Made by a program: the position numbers and the translations under genes. A DNA stretch of 8,279 bases from Dokdonella sp. (lineage in GTDB: Bacteria; Pseudomonadota; Gammaproteobacteria; Xanthomonadales; Rhodanobacteraceae), in assembly GCA_030150315.1 (NCBI GenBank), contig JASLGB010000017.1:1-8279 (forward strand), written 5' to 3'. Shown in pieces: positions 1-6,177 of the stretch. Position 1 is the stretch's first letter. Each line of letters starts with the position of its first letter. The notes beneath the pieces were generated by a model. The model saw only the letters and a list, made by a program, of their open reading frames with translations. It was not told where the DNA came from and did no database searches.

Positions 1-1811
1 GCCGACTTGCCCAGCCACGCGCGTCGCCAGGCCTGGCGGGTGCGGCGCTCCGCGGCGGCATCGCCCTTGCGCTGGTAGACCTCGGCAAGTCCCGCCAGCA
101 CCCAGCCGTTGCCGCGCACGCGCAGCAGCGATTCGCGCAAGGTCTGTTCGGCGGCATCCAGCTTGCCTTGGCGCAGCTGCACCGAGCCGAGCGACTGGCG
201 GATCGGGTAGTACCAGTAGGGCGGCTCCATGTAGGACAGCGAATCCTCGATCGCGATGGCGTCGCGGTATGCCTGCGCCGCGCTGTCGAGGTCGCCCTGC
301 GCATCGGCCAGCCGGGCCTGCGCGACCAGACGCGCGGTCTGGACAATCTCGCGCGCGGGCACGTACCAATCGGTGTACGGCTTGAAGTCGGCGCTGTTTT
401 CCAGAGTAGCGATCGCGCCGATCTCGCGCTGCGCGGCCTCGGCATCCTTGTTGGCGGCATGCGCCAGCGCACGCGAGTAGTGCGCCAGTGCCGAGACCAA
501 AACCTGATTTCCGGGCGGTGATTTCAGTGCCAGCACGGTATCCGGCGCGCTGAACAGCGCATGCGCCAGATACGGCGCCGCCTTGATCGGCTCCAGCAGC
601 GGATAGCGCGCGATCGTGTCGTCGTCGAGCGCGGCATCGAGCTTGCCCGCGGCGTCGATCGCGGTGTCGCCGTCGCCACCCATCTGTGCGGAAAACAGCA
701 CGAAGTGGATGTTGTGCGGGTAGTAGGCGGACTTGTACAGCGGATCCGACGGTGCGCTTCGGAAATACGCCTCATCGGCGGCCATCGCGTGCTTGTTGAT
801 GTCCAGCGCCTCGCGGTACATGCCGAGCCGGTAATAGATGTGGGCGGGCATGTGCACGATGTGTCCCGCGCCGGGCATCAGCGCCGCCAGCCGGCGCGCA
901 TGCGGCAGGGCGCGTTCCGGCGTGGCCGACGACTCCATCGCATGGATGTAGAGGTGGATCGCGCCGGGATGTTCGGGATGGCGTTGCAGCACGCGCTCCA
1001 GTGCGGAGAAGGCCTCGGCGGCGCGGCCCTTCGGCTTCGTTCCGGCGGCTTCCCAGTAGTCCCACGGCTGCGTGTCCATTACCGACTCGGCGTACAGCGT
1101 GGCAATCGTGTCGTCGTCCGCGAACTGCGCCGCGACATGCTTCATCGCGTCCGCATAGGCCGTATCGAGCACCGCGCGATCGGCGCCGGCATCGGCCGAA
1201 TAGCGCTGGCCGAGTGCGGCGATCAGCGCGCGATCCTTCGCCGGCGCGGCGGGGGCCAGCTCCAGCGCCTTGGCCAGCGCGGCCCAGGCCGGGGCCACGG
1301 CTTCGGGCAGCATCGGTGCGTTGATGTTCGGCCCCAGCACCAGCGCCTCGCCCCAATGCGCCAGCGCGAAGCGCGGGTCTTCCTGCTGCGCGGCGCGGAA
1401 CGCGCGCTGCGCTTCGGCGTGATTGAACGCGAACGCCCAGCGCAGGCCCTGATCGAAATATTTTTGTGCACGCGCGTTGCGTGTGCCGGCTTGCAGATGC
1501 AGGCGGCCGAGGTTGTCGTACAGCGGCGGCAGGCCGCCATCCGCCTGCATCGCTGGCGTCGGAAAGGGCCGCGTTTCCGTCTTGCGTGGCGCGGCGTTGC
1601 GGCCTTCCGCGCGCGCCAGAACCAGCGCTTGCAGCAGGCGAGGGCGACCGGCGGCCGAAGGCGCGCAGACGGCGCCGGCGAAGTCCGGCAGGGGATCGAG
1701 CGTGGTCGCGGTCTGGGGTTCCGGTGTCAGCGCGATGGCGGCACCGAGGCCGGCGCCGAAGCTGGCGAGCGCGGCGATCACGGCGGTGGCGAACGAAGTG
1801 GCCTGGTTCAT
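1..1811 (-). CDS. Exported TPR protein with conserved His motifs, 3' end missing (partial)
   Basis: The reading frame from the ATG at 1811 stays open for 603 codons to the window edge, so the C-terminus is missing. The start is supported by AAGGA at 1819-1823, 7 nt upstream. Residues 8-29 form a hydrophobic, Ala-rich segment, probably a signal peptide or membrane anchor, which suggests the periplasm or cell envelope. Residues 98-165 hold a TPR-like block (YFDQGLRWAFAFNHAEA, then HWGEALVLGPNINAPM). Residues 282-335 are rich in His (H286, H290, H304, H317, H320, H324) around HMPAHIYYRLGMY, and H366/H369 follow. Two more TPR-like helix pairs lie at about 495-525 and 540-590. From memory, this matches a widespread family of roughly 550-650 aa annotated only as TPR proteins, of unknown function. 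The repeats suggest protein binding; the clustered His residues are unusual for a plain scaffold. It is transcribed divergently from glnE. The gene call is firm; the function is unknown. Confidence 0.88.
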   Translation of the reverse strand, partial: MNQATSFATAVIAALASFGAGLGAAIALTPEPQTATTLDPLPDFAGAVCAPSAAGRPRLLQALVLARAEGRNAAPRKTETRPFPTPAMQADGGLPPLYDNLGRLHLQAGTRNARAQKYFDQGLRWAFAFNHAEAQRAFRAAQQEDPRFALAHWGEALVLGPNINAPMLPEAVAPAWAALAKALELAPAAPAKDRALIAALGQRYSADAGADRAVLDTAYADAMKHVAAQFADDDTIATLYAESVMDTQPWDYWEAAGTKPKGRAAEAFSALERVLQRHPEHPGAIHLYIHAMESSATPERALPHARRLAALMPGAGHIVHMPAHIYYRLGMYREALDINKHAMAADEAYFRSAPSDPLYKSAYYPHNIHFVLFSAQMGGDGDTAIDAAGKLDAALDDDTIARYPLLEPIKAAPYLAHALFSAPDTVLALKSPPGNQVLVSALAHYSRALAHAANKDAEAAQREIGAIATLENSADFKPYTDWYVPAREIVQTARLVAQARLADAQGDLDSAAQAYRDAIAIEDSLSYMEPPYWYYPIRQSLGSVQLRQGKLDAAEQTLRESLLRVRGNGWVLAGLAEVYQRKGDAAAERRTRQAWRRAWLGKS

Positions 1812-1818
1812 GCGTGCA

Positions 1819-1823
1819 TCCTT
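1819..1823 (-). promoter_or_regulatory. Ribosome binding site of the TPR gene
   Basis: On the minus strand AAGGA lies 7 nt before the ATG at 1811. It fixes that start, because the frame has no other well-placed start that would keep the hydrophobic leader. Confidence 0.65.
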
Positions 1824-1984
1824 GTCGGTTGGAGCGAGGAAGGCGGGCGACGCGTTTTGCGGAGTATGCGCCTCGCCGCGCAGGCCGCCAGCACGTTCCC
1901 AGTCGCGCGGAATTCGGTGCCGCGCGATGTCTGGTTGCGGAGCATCGGTGGCAGAGGCGGCACAGGCGGGCGAGCCCGGGTGAC

Positions 1985-2034
1985 GCCGCCGACGGTGCCG
2001 GCGGCGCGCCTCGCGCGAGCGCACCGTGCCGCCG
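1985..2034. repeat. Cluster of overlapping inverted repeats
   Basis: GCCGCCG (1985-1991) and CGGCGGC (1999-2005) form a perfect 7-bp stem around the loop ACGGTGC (1992-1998). That loop is itself the perfect reverse complement of GCACCGT at 2021-2027, and a second GCCGCCG follows at 2028-2034. Between them lies the perfect 10-bp palindrome CTCGCGCGAG (2010-2019). The pairings compete or would form a pseudoknot. The cluster could be a protein-binding site, an RNA structure in a leader, or chance in very GC-rich DNA. Confidence 0.5.
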
Positions 2035-2062
2035 CCCGACGGCGCAGCGGCGATGCCCCGGC

Positions 2063-2117
2063 GGAGAAGACCGATCGGAGAAGACCGACCGGAGAAGGTC
2101 AGCGAAGAACACCGATC
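2063..2117. repeat. 14-bp tandem repeat, about four units
   Basis: Units are GGAGAAGACCGATC (2063-2076), GGAGAAGACCGACC (2077-2090, one mismatch), a degenerate 13-nt unit (2091-2103) and GAAGAACACCGATC (2104-2117, two mismatches from unit one). The array is noncoding as far as I can judge and sits 164 bp before the glnE start. It may be a short variable-number repeat or repeated regulator sites; nothing identifies a binding protein. Confidence 0.75.
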
Positions 2118-2268
2118 GCAGTCGCTGCGTCACGAACACCTACCCTGTGCGAAACGTCCGGCGGTGACCGTCGGCCACGCGGCGAGATCGGATCGATTCC
2201 GCCAGCGACGGAGAACGCCAACGGGCGGTGATTTGCGACATTTCGCTTCCAAGCGGCCGCGCTGCTGC

Positions 2269-2274
2269 CACAAT
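2269..2274 (+). promoter_or_regulatory. Possible -10 element for a leaderless glnE transcript
   Basis: CACAAT ends 6 nt before the glnE ATG at 2281, so a transcript started from it would begin at or next to the A of the start codon. No purine-rich Shine-Dalgarno is present between 2262 and 2280, which fits leaderless translation. No good -35 hexamer is visible at 16-18 bp spacing, so this is tentative. Confidence 0.35.
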
Positions 2275-2280
2275 CGGCCG

Positions 2281-5145
2281 ATGCTTGCCCCAGCCGACTG
2301 GCCGCGCGCGACGGCCGCCTTCCTCGACGAGCGCCTGTCGCGCATCGAACGCGCTTGCCGCGAGGCGGGCGTGCCGTTCCATGACGATGCCGGCGTCGAC
2401 GACCACTTGCTGCGCGTGCTGCTGGCCAGCGATTTCGCCTGCGAAAGCTTCCTGCGCGATCCGCGCCTGCTCGGCCCGGAGTTCCTGCAACTGGTGACCG
2501 ATCCGCGCCATGCGGATGCGCGTGCCGGCGCACTGGCCGACCTGACCGACACGGAGCTGCGCGCGGAACTGCGCCGCTTCCGCCGCCGCGAGGCCTTGCG
2601 TCTGATCTGGCGCGACGTGAACGGCGCCGACGAAGTCGAAACCACGCTGGCCGGCGCGTCGGTGCTGGCCGATGCCTGCCTCGAGGCGGCGCTGCGCGGG
2701 GCCGAGCGACAGGTCGCCGCGCGTCATGGCGTCGTGCGCGATGCATCCGGTGCGCCGCAGCGCATGGTCGTGCTGGCGCTGGGCAAGCTCGGCGGCGGCG
2801 AGCTCAATTTTTCCTCCGATGTCGATCTGGTGCTCGCCTTTGCCGAGCACGGCGACAGCGATGGCGCGCGCGCGCTGGATGCCAGCGCGTACTACGCACG
2901 CGTTGGTCAGGTGATGGTGTCGCTGCTGGCCGATCACGATGCCGATGGCTATGTCTTTCGCGTCGATCTGCGCCTTCGCCCGTTCGGCACGGCCGGGCGG
3001 CTGGCGCTTTCGTTCGCCGCGATGGAGCAGTACTTCCAGCGCGAGGGCCGCGACTGGGAACGCTACGCCTGGATCAAGGCGCGGCCCTGCGCCGGCGACC
3101 GCATCGCGGGGGCGCGCCTGCTCGATACGCTGCGGCCGTTCGTGTTCCGTCGCTATCTCGACTACGGCGCCTTCGCCGGACTGCGCGAGATGAAGGCGCT
3201 GATCGACGCCGAGGTCGCGCGCAAGGATCTGGCCGACCATCTCAAGCTCGGCCCCGGTGGCATCCGCGAGATCGAATTCATCGTGCAGCTGGTGCAGCTG
3301 ATCCGCGGCGGGCGCGAGCCGACGCTGCGCGTGCGCGGGCTGCTGCCGGCGCTGGCGGCAGCCGAACAGCTTGGCTCGATTCCGCTGGCGCGCGCGAAGA
3401 CGCTGCGCGCGGCGTACCGTTTTCTGCGTCGGCTGGAAAATCGCGTGCAGATGTTTGCCGACCAGCAGACGCACGAGATTCCCGCCGATGCGCGTGTGCG
3501 CGAGCGCATTGCGCTGGCGCTCGGTCACGCCGATTGGGCGTCGCTGGCGGTCGAACTGCAGCAGCATCGCGCGGCCGTGTCGGAGGAATTCGGCGCGCTG
3601 ATGGAAGTGCGCGCGCGCGGCGCGGCGAAGCAGTCTCAGGCGCAATGGGTCGATCTGTGGCGCGCGCTTTCCGCCGGCGAGGAAGTCGACGCGAAGGCGC
3701 TCGCCGAAGCCGGATTCGCGCCGCCGCAGGAAGTGGCCGCCGAGCTGGAGGCGCTGCTCGGCAGCCTCAACTTCCGCAACATGTCGGCGCGCTCGCGCGA
3801 ACGGCTCGATCGCGTGATGCCGGCATTGTTCGTCGCGGCCGTGGCACATGCCGAACCGGCGCGCACGCTGACGCGCCTGCTGAAACTGGTGCAGGCGGTG
3901 GCGCGCCGCTCCGTCTATCTGGCCCTGCTCGACGAGCAGCCGGCCGCGCTGAAGCGTCTGGCGGCGGTGTTTTCCGCCAGTGCCTTCCTTGCCGAACGGG
4001 TGATCGCGCACCCGCTGCTGCTCGATGACCTGTTCGACGATCGCATGGAGCAGAGCGCGCCGACGCGGAGCGAAGTCGAAGACGATCTGGCGCGCCGCCT
4101 CGGCACGCTGGCCGAGCCGGATTCGGAAGCCGAGATCGAGCTGGTGCAGGAAGCGCGGCAGTCGGCGCTGTTCCGCATCGGCCTTGCCTTCCTCGGCGCG
4201 CGGCTCGATGCGGTGGCCACCTCACGCGCCCTGGCCGACGTGGCCGAAGTCGTGCTTGCGGCCGTGCTGCGCATCGCCGCGCGCGATCTCGTTGCCGCGC
4301 ACGGGCGCATCGGCGACGACCTCGGCGAGGGCGCGCAGGGATCGAGCGGGCTGGCGATTGTCGCCTACGGCAGTTTCGGCGGCGCGGAGCTGGGTTTCGG
4401 TTCCGATCTCGATCTGGTTTTCCTCTACGACGGCGAGCTGGCACAGGCCGAATCCGATGGCCCGCGTCCGCTCGACGGCCAGCGTTATTACGCGCGGCTG
4501 GCGCAGCGCGTGGTGCATCTGCTCGGCGTGCTGACGCGCGCCGGGCGTTTGTACGAAGTGGACGTGCGCCTGCGCCCGGACGGCAGCAAGGGCATGCTCG
4601 TGCTGAGTCTGGCCGCGTGGGAGGCGTACCAGCGCGAGCGCGCGTGGACGTGGGAATTGCAGGCGCTGGTGCGCGCGCGGCCGATTGCCGGCGATGTCGC
4701 GCTGGGCCGGCGCTTCGCGCAGCGGCGGCAGGACCTCCTGACCCTGCCGCGGGATGTCGCCGCCGTGTACGCCGATGTGGTCGCGATGCGTGAGCGTTGG
4801 CGCAGCGAGCGCGACCGCTCGGACGCGGCCTTGTTCGATCTCAAGCAGGGGCGCGGCGGTCTGGTCGATATCGAGTTCCTGTTGCAGGCGCTGGTTCTGG
4901 CGCATGCGAATCGGCAGCCGGCGCTGTGCCGGGACGGCACTACCGCTGCCTTGTTCGATGCGCTGGTCGAAGCCGGCCTGCTGACGGCAGACGCCGCCGC
5001 GACCGTGGCCGAGGCGCACGCGGCGCTGCTGGCTCGGGCCGTGCAATGCACGCTGGACGGACGCCCGCGCATCGTCGCGCGCGATGCCGACATCACGCGC
5101 CATGCGGACGCGGTCGCGTGCATCGTGCAAAATCTTCTGATCTGA
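2281..5145 (+). CDS. glnE: Bifunctional glutamine synthetase adenylyltransferase/adenylyl-removing enzyme
   Basis: A 954-aa protein, the usual length for this cytoplasmic enzyme. It adenylylates glutamine synthetase to switch it off and removes AMP to switch it on, under control of PII (GlnB) and glutamine. The N-terminal adenylyl-removing half has the nucleotidyltransferase signature LGGGELNFSSDVDLV with D180 and D182, then D229 in VDLRLRPFG. The C-terminal adenylyltransferase half repeats it as FGGAELGFGSDLDLV with D709 and D711, then D761 in VDVRLRP. Helical linker signatures follow each half: LGPGGIREIEF (about 323-333) and QGRGGLVDIEF (about 856-866). The paired aspartates correspond to those known in the E. 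coli enzyme, so both activities should be intact. The frame is open back to 2026, but the extra 85 codons are Arg/Pro-rich and unlike the family, so I start at 2281. No Shine-Dalgarno precedes this start. The DUF808 gene follows after 15 nt. Confidence 0.97.
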   Translation: MLAPADWPRATAAFLDERLSRIERACREAGVPFHDDAGVDDHLLRVLLASDFACESFLRDPRLLGPEFLQLVTDPRHADARAGALADLTDTELRAELRRFRRREALRLIWRDVNGADEVETTLAGASVLADACLEAALRGAERQVAARHGVVRDASGAPQRMVVLALGKLGGGELNFSSDVDLVLAFAEHGDSDGARALDASAYYARVGQVMVSLLADHDADGYVFRVDLRLRPFGTAGRLALSFAAMEQYFQREGRDWERYAWIKARPCAGDRIAGARLLDTLRPFVFRRYLDYGAFAGLREMKALIDAEVARKDLADHLKLGPGGIREIEFIVQLVQLIRGGREPTLRVRGLLPALAAAEQLGSIPLARAKTLRAAYRFLRRLENRVQMFADQQTHEIPADARVRERIALALGHADWASLAVELQQHRAAVSEEFGALMEVRARGAAKQSQAQWVDLWRALSAGEEVDAKALAEAGFAPPQEVAAELEALLGSLNFRNMSARSRERLDRVMPALFVAAVAHAEPARTLTRLLKLVQAVARRSVYLALLDEQPAALKRLAAVFSASAFLAERVIAHPLLLDDLFDDRMEQSAPTRSEVEDDLARRLGTLAEPDSEAEIELVQEARQSALFRIGLAFLGARLDAVATSRALADVAEVVLAAVLRIAARDLVAAHGRIGDDLGEGAQGSSGLAIVAYGSFGGAELGFGSDLDLVFLYDGELAQAESDGPRPLDGQRYYARLAQRVVHLLGVLTRAGRLYEVDVRLRPDGSKGMLVLSLAAWEAYQRERAWTWELQALVRARPIAGDVALGRRFAQRRQDLLTLPRDVAAVYADVVAMRERWRSERDRSDAALFDLKQGRGGLVDIEFLLQALVLAHANRQPALCRDGTTAALFDALVEAGLLTADAAATVAEAHAALLARAVQCTLDGRPRIVARDADITRHADAVACIVQNLLI

Positions 5146-5149
5146 ACTC

Positions 5150-5153
5150 AGGA
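5150..5153 (+). promoter_or_regulatory. Ribosome binding site of the DUF808 gene
   Basis: AGGA lies 7 nt before the ATG at 5161, inside the 15-nt gap after the glnE stop. This points to translation of the second gene from the glnE transcript. Confidence 0.65.
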
Positions 5154-5160
5154 AACACAC

Positions 5161-6069
5161 ATGGCCGGTGGCAGCCTGTTCGTACTGCTGGACGACATCG
5201 CGAGCGTGCTGGACGACGTCGCCGCGATGACCAAGGTCGCGGCAAAGAAAACCGCCGGCGTACTCGGCGACGATCTGGCGCTCAATGCCGAGCAGGTCAG
5301 CGGCGTGCGCGCCAGCCGCGAGTTGCCGGTGGTCGGCAAGGTCGCGCTCGGCTCGCTCGTGAACAAGGCCGTTCTGGTTCCGGCGGCGCTGGCGATCAGC
5401 GCCTTCCTGCCGTGGGCGGTCACGCCGCTGATGATGATCGGCGGCGCGTACCTGTGTTTCGAGGGCGTGGAAAAACTGGCGCACCGGTTCCTGCACCCGG
5501 CCGAAACGCATGCCGGCGGTGCGCAGGCGGAATCCGGCGACGGCGCCGACGAGGCGGCGATCGCGGCGATGGAAAACGCCAAGGTGCGCGGCGCGATCCG
5601 CACCGACTTCATCCTGTCGGCGGAAATCATCGTGCTGGCGCTGGGCGTGGTGGCGCATCACCCGCTGATGCAGCAGGTGCTGGTGCTGGTGGCGATCGCG
5701 CTTGCAATGACCGTCGGCGTCTACGGACTGGTGGCCGGCATCGTCAAGCTCGACGACCTCGGCTTCTGGCTGTCGCGCAAGGGTGGCCCGATGGCGGCGG
5801 TCGGTCGCGGACTGGTGGCGTCGGCGCCGTGGCTGATGAAGGCGTTGTCGGTGATCGGCACGGCGGCGATGTTCCTGGTCGGCGGCGGCATCCTCGTGCA
5901 TGCCGTGCCGGCCCTGCATCACTTCGTGCAGGGCTTGGCGCCGAGCGGCTTCGCCGCGACGCTGGCCGGCCTGCTCGCCAACCTCGTCGTCGGCATCGTC
6001 ATCGGCAGTCTGGTCCTCGGTGCCGTCCTGCTGGTGGGGCGCCTGCGCGGCGCACGCGGCAAGGCCTGA
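5161..6069 (+). CDS. DUF808 (YedI-like) inner-membrane protein
   Basis: A 302-aa protein that matches the DUF808 family, represented by E. coli YedI, in length and in conserved text. Examples are [11 protein letters not shown] (about 9-19), [20 protein letters not shown] (about 27-46) and [15 protein letters not shown] (about 91-105). Hydrophobic segments lie at about 68-100, 150-166, 170-195, 225-249 and 264-294, so it is a multi-pass inner-membrane protein. An acidic, Ala-rich loop at about 114-135 separates the first and second parts. No catalytic motif is apparent, and the family has no agreed biochemical function that I know of. It follows glnE by 15 nt with its own ribosome binding site, so the two are probably co-transcribed. 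A candidate terminator lies 5 nt after its stop codon. The family assignment is strong; the role is unknown. Confidence 0.95.
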   Translation: MAGGSLFVLLDDIASVLDDVAAMTKVAAKKTAGVLGDDLALNAEQVSGVRASRELPVVGKVALGSLVNKAVLVPAALAISAFLPWAVTPLMMIGGAYLCFEGVEKLAHRFLHPAETHAGGAQAESGDGADEAAIAAMENAKVRGAIRTDFILSAEIIVLALGVVAHHPLMQQVLVLVAIALAMTVGVYGLVAGIVKLDDLGFWLSRKGGPMAAVGRGLVASAPWLMKALSVIGTAAMFLVGGGILVHAVPALHHFVQGLAPSGFAATLAGLLANLVVGIVIGSLVLGAVLLVGRLRGARGKA

Positions 6070-6073
6070 TTCC

Positions 6074-6096
6074 CCGCGCTGCACGCGTGCGGTTTT
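6074..6096 (+). terminator. Candidate intrinsic terminator of glnE-DUF808
   Basis: CCGCGC (6074-6079) pairs with GTGCGG (6087-6092) as a 6-bp stem with one G-U pair and a 7-nt loop, followed directly by TTTT (6093-6096). It starts 5 nt after the DUF808 stop. The T tract is short, so efficiency is uncertain. Confidence 0.5.
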
Positions 6097-6116
6097 CGCC
6101 CGCGCACGGCGACTGC

Positions 6117-6158
6117 CGCACGCCGCGACGGGTGTGCGGCGTGCGAGGCAATGCCTCG
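6117..6158. repeat. Two adjacent hairpins in the convergent intergenic region
   Basis: CGCACGCCGC (6117-6126) and GCGGCGTGCG (6136-6145) form a perfect 10-bp stem with a 9-nt loop. CGAGGC/GCCTCG (6144-6158) form a second stem of 6 bp around AAT. They lie 20-61 bp beyond the stop codon of the minus-strand amidohydrolase gene and could end or protect its transcript. No T run follows on that strand, so a classic intrinsic terminator is not shown. A REP-like element is an alternative. Confidence 0.55.
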
Positions 6159-6177
6159 ACCTGCGGCGAGCGTCGCG

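Larger units (their letters stand above)
1812..2280. other. Divergent intergenic region between the TPR gene and glnE (469 bp)
   Basis: No convincing gene lies here. Open frames cross it on both strands, but they are Arg/Pro/Ala-rich, resemble no family I know and continue as antisense frames into the neighbouring genes. The region must hold the promoters of both flanking genes. What can be seen is a cluster of overlapping dyads at 1985-2034, a 14-bp tandem repeat array at 2063-2117 and a possible -10 box immediately before glnE. For the TPR gene the best -10-like hexamer is CATACT (minus strand, 1863-1868), but it has no clear -35 partner, so that promoter is not assigned. Confidence 0.6.

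Noticed and set aside
772..2139. Minus-strand open frame of 455 codons overlapping the TPR gene in another frame
   Set aside because: Its product is Arg/Ala/Pro low complexity, whereas the frame starting at 1811 gives a coherent TPR protein across the same bases.
561..2231. Plus-strand open frame of 556 codons
   Set aside because: It is antisense to the TPR gene, Arg/Gly/Val-rich and without recognisable domains. Long antisense frames are expected where third-position GC is very high.
1866..2231. Possible 121-aa plus-strand gene in the divergent intergenic region
   Set aside because: Low-complexity Arg/Pro/Ala composition, no clear Shine-Dalgarno and passage through the tandem repeat make it unconvincing.
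2026..2280. N-terminal extension of GlnE by 85 codons
   Set aside because: The extension is Arg/Pro-rich, includes the translated tandem repeat and is unlike known GlnE N-termini. The protein starting at 2281 already has the usual family length.
2140..4011. Minus-strand open frame of 623 codons
   Set aside because: It is an antisense shadow of glnE, Gln/Arg/His-rich, with no family resemblance and no ribosome binding site that I could see.
4222..6084. Minus-strand open frame of 620 codons
   Set aside because: It is antisense to the end of glnE and all of the DUF808 gene, with a composition typical of a shadow frame.
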